A stretch of 15,908 bases of DNA from an uncultured Novosphingobium sp. (GCA_937996535.1 CALKVF010000068.1:1-15908), one strand, 5' to 3'. Shown: positions 6,927 to 13,470, counted from the first letter of the stretch. Translations and numbers: made by a program. Notes: generated by a model from the letters alone, not told the origin.

Positions 6927-6961
6927 TTGCGGATTCGGCGGATAATCTTTTTGGCTATAAA
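6927..6961 (+). promoter_or_regulatory. Probable rpsU promoter region
   Basis: An AT-rich island in very GC-rich surroundings contains TTGCGG (6927-6932), GATAAT (6941-6946) and CTATAA (6955-6960), about 70-100 bp before the rpsU start. The spacing from TTGCGG to CTATAA (22 bp) is longer than ideal and to GATAAT (8 bp) too short, so the exact hexamers are uncertain; the location is likely. Confidence 0.35.
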
Positions 6962-6970
6962 AGGGTGCTC

Positions 6971-6993
6971 CCCCGCACTCGGATGACGCGGGG
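6971..6993 (+). repeat. Hairpin in the probable rpsU leader
   Basis: CCCCGC (6971-6976) pairs with GCGGGG (6988-6993) around an 11-nt loop, about 35 bp before the rpsU start and just after the likely promoter, so it would sit in the mRNA 5' leader. Confidence 0.4.
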
Positions 6994-7027
6994 TTCTGAC
7001 CTTTTTGTTCGTGAGGTGTGTCGGTTT

Positions 7028-7234
7028 ATGCAAATTCTCGTCCGCGACAATAATGTCGAGCAGGCCCTGCGCGCGCTCAAGAAGAAGCTGCAGCGTGAAG
7101 GCGTGTACCGCGAGATGAAGCTGCGTCGTCACTTCGAAAAGCCCTCGGAAAAGCGCGCCCGTGAAAAGGCCGCTGCTGTGCGCCGCGCCCGCAAGATGGA
7201 ACGCAAGCGCATGGAACGCGACGGCGTCAAGTAA
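7028..7234 (+). CDS. rpsU: 30S ribosomal protein S21 (bS21)
   Basis: 68 residues starting MQILVRDNNVEQALRALKKK, followed by LQREGVYREMKLRRHFEKPSEKR and a highly basic helical tail (KAAAVRRARKMERKRMERDG). This is the standard bS21 sequence; the protein binds the small subunit near the 16S 3' end and assists initiation. The frame is open upstream to 6890, but the conserved family N-terminus fixes the start at 7028, with a GAGG ribosome site at 7013-7016. A well-formed intrinsic terminator follows 37 bp after the stop, and a promoter-like AT-rich region lies before it, so it appears to be a single-gene unit or to have partial read-through into the FKBP gene. Confidence 0.98.
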   Translation: MQILVRDNNVEQALRALKKKLQREGVYREMKLRRHFEKPSEKRAREKAAAVRRARKMERKRMERDGVK

Positions 7235-7271
7235 GCTTCACGGCTTGCTCCGGCGTAACGCTTGAGCCATG

Positions 7272-7298
7272 AGGGCGCGGACGAATCCGCGCCCTTTT
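7272..7298 (+). terminator. Intrinsic terminator after rpsU
   Basis: AGGGCGCGGA (7272-7281) pairs perfectly with TCCGCGCCCT (7286-7295) across a CGAA tetraloop, followed by TTT, GC and TTT. A 10-bp GC-rich stem with a T tract 37 bp after the rpsU stop is a strong terminator. Confidence 0.85.
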
Positions 7299-7336
7299 GC
7301 TTTGGTGCGCCCCGAAAGATCCAGAAGGGAACTTTG

Positions 7337-7900
7337 ATGACCGAGATCACCCGCGTTCCGCTCCAGCCCATCGCCAAGGGCGCGCTTGGCAAGCTGTGGG
7401 TCGGCGTTGCTGCCGCCGCGCTTGCTGCTGCCGGGCTGGCCTATGCCTCGCTGCCGCAGACGGTCACGGTCGAAACGCTTCAGGCGGGCAGCGGCGCTTC
7501 GCCGACGATCGCCGATGTGGCGCTGATCAACTACAAGGGCACGCTCCCCGACGGCAAGGTGTTCGATCAGGGCCAGCAAGCCGTGTTCCCGCTCGAAGGC
7601 GTGATCCCCGGCTTCACCAAGGCGCTCGAACAGATGCAGCGCGGCGGCAAGTACAAGGTGCTGATCCCGGCCAAGCTCGCCTATGGCGATCGCCAGGCCG
7701 GCGAAATTCCGCCGAACACCGACCTGACCTTTGAAATCGAACTGATCGATTTCAAGAGCCGCGCTGAAATCGAACAGCAGCAGCGCATGATGGAACAGCT
7801 GCGTCAGGCGCAGGGCGGGGCTGGCGCTCCGGGTGCTGCTGGCGCCCAAGCCATTCCGGCTCAGGCCGTTCCGGCTGAAGCGGTTCCCCCGGCTCAATAA
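7337..7900 (+). CDS. Membrane-anchored FKBP-type peptidyl-prolyl isomerase
   Basis: 187 residues. Residues 1-18 are cytoplasmic, 19-39 form a hydrophobic helix (LWVGVAAAALAAAGLAYASL) that acts as signal anchor, and about 48-140 form an FKBP domain: ALINYKGTLPDGKVFDQG, FPLEGVIPGFTKALEQM, GGKYKVLIPAKLAYGDR, IPPNTDLTFEIELIDF. Most of the FKBP active-site residues are there (Tyr66, Phe76-Asp77, Val89-Ile90, Tyr116, Phe132). It should catalyse proline isomerisation in folding envelope proteins. After a short charged helix (141-159) the tail is low-complexity Gly/Ala/Pro/Gln with AIPAQAVPAEAVPP repeats. The ATG at 7337 is favoured over upstream in-frame codons because AGAAGGGA lies 6 bp before it and the upstream frame would cross the rpsU terminator. 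Confidence 0.92.
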   Translation: MTEITRVPLQPIAKGALGKLWVGVAAAALAAAGLAYASLPQTVTVETLQAGSGASPTIADVALINYKGTLPDGKVFDQGQQAVFPLEGVIPGFTKALEQMQRGGKYKVLIPAKLAYGDRQAGEIPPNTDLTFEIELIDFKSRAEIEQQQRMMEQLRQAQGGAGAPGAAGAQAIPAQAVPAEAVPPAQ

Positions 7901-7909
7901 GATTGCGCG

Positions 7910-7928
7910 GGGCCGCGCTGCGCGGCCC
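7910..7928 (+). terminator. Possible terminator hairpin after the FKBP gene
   Basis: GGGCCGCG (7910-7917) and CGCGGCCC (7921-7928) form a perfect 8-bp stem with a CTG loop, 9 bp after the FKBP stop. No T tract follows, so efficiency is doubtful; it may instead protect the 3' end. Confidence 0.45.
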
Positions 7929-7943
7929 AGCTTGCAGCCCAAT

Positions 7944-7969
7944 CGTGCCGGTGCTAGCGCGCCGGCACG
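7944..7969 (+). repeat. Inverted repeat in the gatC leader
   Basis: CGTGCCGG (7944-7951) pairs perfectly with CCGGCACG (7962-7969) around a 10-nt loop, followed by TCCTGTTT. It lies 33 bp before the gatC start and could be a weak terminator or a leader structure or operator for gatCAB. Confidence 0.5.
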
Positions 7970-8002
7970 TCCTGTTTGAAGGCACTTACGCAAAGGAACG
8001 CC

Positions 8003-8305
8003 ATGTCGGTCGATACCGCCACCGTGGCCAAGATCGCTTCGCTGGCCCGGCTCAAGGTGAGCGAGGCTGAAATCGCGGCGATGGTCCCCGAACTCAACGG
8101 AATTCTCGCCTGGGTCGAACAGCTCGGCGAAGTCGATGTCACCGGCATCGAGCCGATGACCGCCGTGATCGAAAACCACCTGCGCCTGCGCGATGACGTG
8201 ATCGGCGCCGATCCGCTTGCTGGCGGGGGCATCCGCGATGCCGTGCTGGCCAATGCGCCGGCTCCCGAACACGGCTTCTTCGGCGTTCCCAAGGTGATCG
8301 AATAA
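8003..8305 (+). CDS. gatC: Asp/Glu-tRNA amidotransferase subunit C
   Basis: 100 residues. GatC is the small stabilising subunit that wraps around GatA and GatB in the GatCAB complex. The typical pattern is present: TVAKIASLARLKVSEAEIAAMVPELNGILAWVEQLGEVDVTGIEPM, then LRLRDDVIG and the C-terminal VLANAPAPEHGFFGVPKVIE. The ATG at 8003 has an AAAGGAA ribosome site 4 bp before it and matches the family N-terminus; an in-frame ATG at 7976 is less likely. The stop TAA (8303-8305) shares one base with the gatA ATG (TAATG), so the three gat genes are tightly coupled. Confidence 0.96.
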   Translation: MSVDTATVAKIASLARLKVSEAEIAAMVPELNGILAWVEQLGEVDVTGIEPMTAVIENHLRLRDDVIGADPLAGGGIRDAVLANAPAPEHGFFGVPKVIE

Positions 8306-9792
8306 TGACCCAGCTGACCGACCTTGGCGTTGCCGCCATCCGTTCGGGCGTTGCCTCGGGCGAATTTTCCGCGCTTGAAGTGGCCGAGGCGTTCAACGCC
8401 CGGGTCGCCGCGGCGCAGGATGCGCTCAACGCCTTCATCGTCACCACCCCCGAAGCCGCGATTGCCGCCGCCAAGGCCACCGATGCCAAGCGCGCCGCTG
8501 GCCAGCCACTGGGCAAGATGGCCGGCGTGCCGATCGGGATGAAGGATCTGTTCGCCACCAAGGGCGTGCAGACCACGGCGGCCAGCCACATCCTCGAAGG
8601 GTTCAAGCCCGAATACGAAAGCACCGTGTCCCAGAAGCTGTGGGATGCGGGCGCCGGGATGCTGGGCAAGCTCAACCTCGATCAGTTCGCGATGGGTTCG
8701 TCGAACGAGACGAGCTATTTCGGCACCGTCAATTCGCCGTGGCGCCGCAATGACGGTTCTAACACGGCGATGGCGCCGGGCGGTTCGTCGGGCGGCAGCT
8801 CGGCGGCAGTCGCCGCGCGGCTGGCTCCGGCGGCAACCGGCACTGACACCGGCGGCTCGATCCGCCAGCCCGCCGCCTTCACCGGCATTTCCGGGATCAA
8901 GCCAACCTACGGGCGCTGCTCGCGCTGGGGCGTGGTGGCCTTTGCCTCCTCGCTCGATCAGGCCGGGCCGATGGCGCGCGATGTGCGCGACTGCGCGATC
9001 ATGCTCGAAGCCATGGCCGGATTCGATCCCAAGGATGCGACCAGCCTCGATCTCGCCGTGCCCGAATGGGAAGCAAACCTCTCGGGCGACATGAAGGGCA
9101 AGAAGGTCGGCATTCCGCGCGAATACCGCGTCGATGGGCTTGACGCCGATGTCGCCGCCAGCTGGGATCGCGGGATCGAATGGCTCAAGGACGCGGGCGC
9201 CGAGATCGTCGAGATCAGCCTGCCGCATACCAAGTATGCCCTGCCGGCCTATTACATCATCGCGCCGGCCGAAGCCTCGTCGAACCTCGCGCGCTATGAT
9301 GGCGTGCGCTACGGCCTGCGCGATCTGCCCGAAGGCGCGAACCTGCAGGAGATGTATGCCGCGACCCGCGCCGCCGGGTTCGGGGCAGAGGTCAAGCGCC
9401 GCATCCTGATCGGCACCTACGTGCTTTCGGCCGGGTTCTATGACGCCTATTACACCCAGGCGCAGAAAGTCCGCACCCTGATCAGCCACGATTTCAAGAA
9501 TGCGTTCACCCAGTGCGACGTGATCCTGGCCCCGACCACGCCGACCGCCGCCTTTGGCCTTGGCGAAATGGTTGCAGACCCGCTGGCGATGTATCTCAAC
9601 GACGTGTTCGCGGTGCCCGCCAGCCTTGCCGGCCTGCCGGCGATGTCGGTGCCCGCCGGGCTCAACCGCGAAGGGCTGCCGCTCGGCCTGCAGATCGTCG
9701 GCAAGCCGTTCGATGAACAGGGCGTCCTCAACGCCGGCCTCGCGATCGAGGCCCGCGCCGGATTTACGGCTAAGCCGGAGCAGTGGTGGTAA
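8305..9792 (+). CDS. gatA: Asp/Glu-tRNA amidotransferase subunit A (amidase)
   Basis: 495 residues, normal length. GatA hydrolyses glutamine and channels ammonia to GatB. The amidase Ser-cisSer-Lys triad is recognisable: Lys80 in VPIGMKDLF, Ser161 in PGGSSGGSS, and nucleophile Ser185 in TDTGGSIRQPA. Other conserved segments are GKLNLDQFAMGSSNETS, KPTYGRCSRWGVVAFASSLDQAGP, and the late PTTPTAAFGLGE and LPAMSVPAG. In alphaproteobacteria, which generally lack GlnRS and often AsnRS, this complex converts Glu-tRNA(Gln) and Asp-tRNA(Asn) to the amidated forms. It overlaps gatC by one base and ends 1 bp before gatB. Confidence 0.98.
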   Translation: MTQLTDLGVAAIRSGVASGEFSALEVAEAFNARVAAAQDALNAFIVTTPEAAIAAAKATDAKRAAGQPLGKMAGVPIGMKDLFATKGVQTTAASHILEGFKPEYESTVSQKLWDAGAGMLGKLNLDQFAMGSSNETSYFGTVNSPWRRNDGSNTAMAPGGSSGGSSAAVAARLAPAATGTDTGGSIRQPAAFTGISGIKPTYGRCSRWGVVAFASSLDQAGPMARDVRDCAIMLEAMAGFDPKDATSLDLAVPEWEANLSGDMKGKKVGIPREYRVDGLDADVAASWDRGIEWLKDAGAEIVEISLPHTKYALPAYYIIAPAEASSNLARYDGVRYGLRDLPEGANLQEMYAATRAAGFGAEVKRRILIGTYVLSAGFYDAYYTQAQKVRTLISHDFKNAFTQCDVILAPTTPTAAFGLGEMVADPLAMYLNDVFAVPASLAGLPAMSVPAGLNREGLPLGLQIVGKPFDEQGVLNAGLAIEARAGFTAKPEQWW

Positions 9793-9793
9793 G

Positions 9794-11284
9794 ATGAGCA
9801 ACTATCGCATTCAGGGCGCAACCGGCGAATGGGAGGTCGTGATTGGCCTCGAAGTTCACGCCCAGGTGACGTCCAATTCCAAGCTGTTTTCGGGCGCGGC
9901 AACGGCCTTTGGTGCCGAACCCAATTCGCAGGTCAGCCTGATCGACGCGGCGATGCCCGGGATGCTGCCCGTGCCCAACCGCGAATGCATCCGCCAGGCG
10001 GTGCGCACCGGCATGGCGATCAATGCCCAGATCAACAAGTGGTCGCGGTTTGACCGCAAGAACTACTTCTATGCCGACTTGCCGCAGGGCTACCAGATCA
10101 GCCAGCTCTATCACCCGCTGGTCGGCGAGGGCAGCCTTGAGGTGGTGCTGGATTCCAAGGATCCCGAAGGCAGCACCAAGACCATCGGCATCGAGCGCAT
10201 CCACGTCGAACAGGACGCGGGCAAGCTGATGCACGATCAGCACCCGACCATGTCCTATGTCGACCTCAACCGTTCGGGCGTGGCGCTGATGGAAATCGTC
10301 AGCCGGCCGGACATGCGCTCGCCCGCCGAAGCCGGGGCCTATCTGGCCAAGCTGCGCCAGATCGTGCGCTATGTCGGCTCTTGCGATGGCAACATGGATC
10401 AGGGCTCGATGCGCGCCGACGTCAACGTCTCGGTGCGCCGCCCGGGCGATGAATTCGGCACGCGCACCGAAACCAAGAACGTCAATTCGGTCCGCTTCGT
10501 GATGGCCGTGGTCGAAAGCGAAGCGCGCCGACAGGTTGCGCTGATCGAGGACGGCGGCACCGTGGTGCAGGAAACCCGGCTCTACGATCCCGACAAGAAC
10601 GAAACCCGCTCGATGCGCAGCAAGGAAGACGCGCACGATTACCGCTACTTCCCGGACCCGGACCTGCTGCCGCTGGAACTCGACGATGCCTTCCTGGAGG
10701 AATGCCGCGCAAGCCTGCCGGAGCTGCCGGATGCCAAGCGCCACCGTTATGAAACCGCGCTGGGGCTGTCGGCCTACAACGCGCAGACCCTGACGGCAGA
10801 CGTGGAAACCGCGCGAGAGTTCGAGGCCCTGCTGGCCTCGGTCGCCAAGGCCAGCGGTAAGGGTGAAGCCGATGTCGCCAAGCGCGTGGCCAACTGGTCG
10901 CTGTCCGAGCAGCCGGGCGTGCTCAGCGCGGCGGGCGCCAGCTCCGATCATCCCAAGAACACGGTCGAAGCCAATACGGCGATCGTCGTGGCCACGGAAA
11001 GCGGGCTGATTTCGGGCAGCAAGGCCAAGGAAATCTTCGAGACTTACCTGACCAGCGAAATCGACCTCGATGCCGAAATCGCCGCCAACAAGCAGAGCAC
11101 CGACACCGGCGCGATCGAAGCCGCGGTTGACGCGGTGCTGGCCGCCAATGCCGACAAGGTCGCCGAATACCAGGGCGGCAAGGAAGCCCTGTTCGGCTTC
11201 TTCGTCGGCCAGACGATGAAGGCGATGCAGGGCAAGGGCAATCCGCAGCTGGTCAACCAGGTGCTGAAGGCCAAGCTGGGGTAA
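9794..11284 (+). CDS. gatB: Asp/Glu-tRNA amidotransferase subunit B
   Basis: 496 residues. GatB binds the misacylated tRNA, phosphorylates its Glu/Asp side chain with ATP and amidates it. Signature stretches: EVVIGLEVHAQV (14-25), LPVPNREC, FDRKNYFYADLPQGYQISQ (86-104), the family signature DLNRSGVALMEIVSRPD (157-173), GNMDQGSMRADVNVSV, and HDYRYFPDPDLLPL. The C-terminal part from roughly 345 is the YqeY-like tRNA-binding tail domain, ending QLVNQVLKAKLG. The ATG at 9794 begins 1 bp after the gatA stop; a longer open frame begins upstream inside gatA but lacks family similarity. No clear intrinsic terminator follows; the sequence then becomes AT-richer. Confidence 0.98.
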   Translation: MSNYRIQGATGEWEVVIGLEVHAQVTSNSKLFSGAATAFGAEPNSQVSLIDAAMPGMLPVPNRECIRQAVRTGMAINAQINKWSRFDRKNYFYADLPQGYQISQLYHPLVGEGSLEVVLDSKDPEGSTKTIGIERIHVEQDAGKLMHDQHPTMSYVDLNRSGVALMEIVSRPDMRSPAEAGAYLAKLRQIVRYVGSCDGNMDQGSMRADVNVSVRRPGDEFGTRTETKNVNSVRFVMAVVESEARRQVALIEDGGTVVQETRLYDPDKNETRSMRSKEDAHDYRYFPDPDLLPLELDDAFLEECRASLPELPDAKRHRYETALGLSAYNAQTLTADVETAREFEALLASVAKASGKGEADVAKRVANWSLSEQPGVLSAAGASSDHPKNTVEANTAIVVATESGLISGSKAKEIFETYLTSEIDLDAEIAANKQSTDTGAIEAAVDAVLAANADKVAEYQGGKEALFGFFVGQTMKAMQGKGNPQLVNQVLKAKLG

Positions 11285-11304
11285 TGGCGAACTTCGATTG
11301 AGTG

Positions 11305-11317
11305 CTTGAATTTCAAG
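11305..11317. repeat. Short palindrome between gatB and the secreted-paralog genes
   Basis: CTTGAA-T-TTCAAG is a perfect 6+1+6 palindrome, 20 bp after the gatB stop and about 50 bp before the next start. It could be an operator; there is no supporting copy elsewhere that I noticed. Confidence 0.3.
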
Positions 11318-11368
11318 TGGAATCGTCCATCACTCCCTGGTCGTATGTAGATCGACTTAGGGGGTTTG

Positions 11369-12208
11369 ATGTCTCGTTCTGTTGCTCTGAAATTGGTCTT
11401 AGCTGGCGTTTGCCTTGGGTTCGCAGCTCCCAGCCAAGCCGAACCACTCACCATCGCTTCTGTGCTTGAACTGAATGCGCTCCAGGTTGGTGATGATGCG
11501 ATCATCGCCAAGATCCAGAGCGATTCAACGGTGTTTGATTTGACGACTGATCAAATCATCGACCTGCGCAAAAAGGGGCTTAGCTCGCCGGTCATTGCCG
11601 CCATGCTCAAAACCAAGGGCGGCCCGAAGCTGTCAATAGATTCTCCCGATCCGGCGGTTCCCCATGCACCGGGCCTCTACTTCCTGAATGGGCAGGGTGA
11701 TGGCGCGAAAATGGCGAAGATGAATTTCACGGTGTCCAATCAGGCCAAGACCGGAGGCATTCTGGGGTATGCGCTTACCGGCGGCATCGCTTCGATGAGC
11801 ATTAAAGTTGCGATTCAGAATGAAACCTCGCCCGTCAGAGTTACCGGCACTCCGCGTTTCTTTTTCTTCTTTGACAGCACCACGCCAGAGGGCGGCGCCA
11901 ATACATGGGCAAGTGGCAGCAATACTTTCGTGAATTCACCGGCCGAATTTACTTTGGTGCAATTGATGAAAAAGAGCGGGCGCCGCGAAGCTCGCGTGGG
12001 CAGCATGAACATTGGCGGCGCAAAAAGCGGGGTCATGGACAAGGATCGTCTGGCATTTCGATCCAATGAACTCCGCCCCGGGGTTTACGAAGTGACCCCG
12101 GCGACGTCTCTGGAACCCGGTGAGTACGGTTTCATCTTTTCGCTGGCGGGGGCGGGCACGGGTGGTGCCATGACTGCCCGCGTGTTCGACTTTACGGTTG
12201 GGCTCTGA
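11369..12208 (+). CDS. Secreted protein of unknown function, paralog A of a tandem pair
   Basis: 279 residues, not a named family that I recognise. A Sec signal peptide (MSRSVALKLVLAGVCLGFAAPSQA) is probably cut after Ala24. Residues 29-80 form a helical module: SVLELNALQVGDDAIIAKI, FDLTTDQIIDLRKKGLSSPVIAAML. Such VxDxxIxxI...FDL(S/T)xxxLxxL(K/R)xxGVSxxVIxxM units occur at the ends of various bacterial envelope proteins. A middle region follows (HAPGLYFLN, then TGTPRFFFFFD with five Phe at 164-168), and the C-terminal third looks beta-rich, ending SLEPGEYGFIF...ARVFDFTVGL. The ATG at 11369 has TTAGGGGG just upstream. Base composition and codon choice are less GC-biased than in gatB. The following gene is its paralog, 37 bp downstream. 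Likely periplasmic or exported; no catalytic motif is visible. Confidence 0.82.
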   Translation: MSRSVALKLVLAGVCLGFAAPSQAEPLTIASVLELNALQVGDDAIIAKIQSDSTVFDLTTDQIIDLRKKGLSSPVIAAMLKTKGGPKLSIDSPDPAVPHAPGLYFLNGQGDGAKMAKMNFTVSNQAKTGGILGYALTGGIASMSIKVAIQNETSPVRVTGTPRFFFFFDSTTPEGGANTWASGSNTFVNSPAEFTLVQLMKKSGRREARVGSMNIGGAKSGVMDKDRLAFRSNELRPGVYEVTPATSLEPGEYGFIFSLAGAGTGGAMTARVFDFTVGL

Positions 12209-12245
12209 TCAGGGCCTTCAACAAGCCATCGCTGGATAACTTCTT

Positions 12246-13070
12246 GTGATCGCGCAGGTCGCTTGTGCAGCCGTACTGGCTACCGTCATGGTAGTTGGTG
12301 CGGCTGGCACCGCGCGCGCGGCAACCAATCTAGATATCATCACACTGGCTAAAAATCGGGTCGGAGACGAGGCGATTTTGGCCAAAATTGCTACCGAACC
12401 GTGCGGTTACGATCTTACGATTCCCGGAATTCGCAAGCTCAAGGTGGCGCGGGTTTCAAACGGCGTCATCGCTGCGATGATCCGCAAATGCAGTAAGGGT
12501 GATGGGCTATCGGACGACGATATCATCACACATGAACTGGGGTTGCATCCGGGGTTGTTCGGAGTCGACGACGCTTCCGGCGGCAGTGTCCCGCAGCAGA
12601 TTGTTCCAGCGATGGTCGCGGCTGGGCTTCCCGGCGGCAACGGCACGGTCCTGCTGCCTGCCAAATCCAAGCTCACTTTACCCGGTGCTCGCTCTGGGTG
12701 GCTTACAAGAAAGGCGCGTCCAGTATTCTGGATTGTCGCAGATCCGGCGACAAGCATTGGACAACCCGAGGTTACCAGCCCTAGCGGCCCTCCTGGCTAT
12801 GATCACATGCGCCTGGTCAGGTTGGATCAAAGAACGGGCAAGCGGCAGTTGTACGTGGGGACTGTGATAAGCGGGGTGGCAATTGGTGGAGTCTATTCAA
12901 GGTCGGCATTGGCCTTGCGTATTGTGCGCCGCTCTCGATCGCTTTTTGTCGCGATACCGGAAACTGATCTTGATCCCGGGGAGTATGCACTGCTGGTCAA
13001 TGATAAGGCCAGTACCTACCGGGTTTATGATTTCACAGTTGATCGGCCCGATCCTGCGCAGGTGCGATAG
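12246..13070 (+). CDS. Secreted protein of unknown function, paralog B of a tandem pair
   Basis: 274 residues from a GTG start, related along its length to the preceding protein. Shared features are the helical module (27-79: LDIITLAKNRVGDEAILAKI, YDLTIPGIRKLKVARVSNGVIAAMI), an LHPGLFGVD segment matching HAPGLYFLN, RPVFWIVAD matching the poly-Phe strand, TGKRQLYVG matching SGRREARVG, and the terminal DLDPGEYALLV...RVYDFTV. A hydrophobic N-terminus ending GTARA-ATN looks like a signal peptide cut near residue 25, but it has no positive charge before the core, which is odd. GTG at 12246 is the only start soon after the in-frame TAA at 12237; the ribosome site is weak. Two cysteines (53, 82) flank the helical module and may form a disulfide; paralog A lacks them. 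A strong terminator follows the stop. Confidence 0.78.
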   Translation: MIAQVACAAVLATVMVVGAAGTARAATNLDIITLAKNRVGDEAILAKIATEPCGYDLTIPGIRKLKVARVSNGVIAAMIRKCSKGDGLSDDDIITHELGLHPGLFGVDDASGGSVPQQIVPAMVAAGLPGGNGTVLLPAKSKLTLPGARSGWLTRKARPVFWIVADPATSIGQPEVTSPSGPPGYDHMRLVRLDQRTGKRQLYVGTVISGVAIGGVYSRSALALRIVRRSRSLFVAIPETDLDPGEYALLVNDKASTYRVYDFTVDRPDPAQVR

Positions 13071-13082
13071 CTGCCAAAACCA

Positions 13083-13113
13083 AAGGGCGCCGGAGTATCC
13101 CTCCGGCGCCCTT
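13083..13113. terminator. Strong bidirectional intrinsic terminator
   Basis: AAGGGCGCCGGAG (13083-13095) and CTCCGGCGCCCTT (13101-13113) form a perfect 13-bp stem with a TATCC loop. On the plus strand TTCGTGTTTT follows; on the minus strand TTTGG. It sits between the convergent secreted-protein genes and the 99-residue protein gene and can serve both. Confidence 0.88.
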
Positions 13114-13138
13114 CGTGTTTTCAGTCGTGCGGCCGGGC

Positions 13139-13438
13139 TCAGGCCTTGCGGGTGCCGCTCATCGGGAAGCTGCCGAAGGCGCCGGCCTTGACCGAGCCGG
13201 TCAGGGTGTCGCCATCGACGGTGGCTTCGCCTTCGAGCGTCATCGGCATGGGGACGGTCATCTTCATCGACCAGGTCAGCTTGTTGCCATCGACCTTGCC
13301 GTTTTCCAGTTCCATCGAACCCATCGCGCCGACGTTGCTGCCGGTGAAGCTGTCACCGTCGACCACGATGGTCACGTCGCTCTTCTGGTCGCCCATCGGG
13401 GTCTTGGTCACGCATTCGTAAGTGCCTGCAACCGACAT
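13139..13438 (-). CDS. Small beta-rich protein of unknown function
   Basis: 99 residues with alternating strands and Gly/Asp turns: GTYECVTKTPMGDQKSDVTIVVDGDSFTGS, then MELENGKVDGNKLTWSMKM, PMTLEGEATVDGDTLTGSVKAG, and FPMSGTRKA. The repeated xVDGDxLTGxV unit suggests a small beta-barrel or meander, as in many alphaproteobacterial hypothetical proteins; I cannot assign a function. There is no signal peptide, so it is probably cytoplasmic. The frame is open further upstream, but the ATG at 13438 is preceded by a strong ribosome site (GAGGAGAG, about 13445-13452), which fixes the start. It follows the M16 peptidase gene on the same strand after 38 bp, so it may be co-transcribed, and ends before the bidirectional terminator. 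Confidence 0.85.
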   Translation of the reverse strand: MSVAGTYECVTKTPMGDQKSDVTIVVDGDSFTGSNVGAMGSMELENGKVDGNKLTWSMKMTVPMPMTLEGEATVDGDTLTGSVKAGAFGSFPMSGTRKA

Positions 13439-13452
13439 CGAATCTCTCCTCA

Positions 13453-13470
13453 ACTTACAGGGGGGTAAGT
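13453..13470 (-). repeat. Intercistronic hairpin upstream of the small beta-rich protein gene
   Basis: ACTTAC (13453-13458) and GTAAGT (13465-13470) form a 6-bp stem with a 6-nt loop that is all C on the minus strand apart from one T. It occupies the gap between the M16 stop and the ribosome site of the next gene and partly abuts that site. Confidence 0.4.

Noticed and set aside
6890..7027. A 46-residue N-terminal extension of S21
   Set aside because: The bS21 family begins at MQILVRDNN; the extension would run through the promoter-like island and leader hairpin.
6542..7027. A tRNA, SRP RNA or 6S-like RNA in the long gap
   Set aside because: No cloverleaf, T-loop consensus or SRP core motif could be identified by eye on either strand.
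7238..8272. A 344-codon minus-strand open frame across the FKBP gene and gatC
   Set aside because: It runs through the rpsU terminator and the intergenic hairpins and lacks protein-like composition.
9554..9793. An 80-residue N-terminal extension of GatB reading through the end of gatA in another frame
   Set aside because: GatB proteins start close to the SNYRIQG segment; the extension is a gatA shadow with Cys/Arg/Ser-rich composition.
7954..9801. A 615-codon open frame on the minus strand, antisense to gatC and gatA
   Set aside because: It is a by-product of the strong third-position G/C bias of gatC/gatA; its translation is His/Gly/Arg-rich and matches no family, while the sense strand encodes full-length conserved proteins.
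9770..10951. A 393-codon open frame antisense to gatB
   Set aside because: Same codon-bias shadow effect; the gatB reading is unambiguous.
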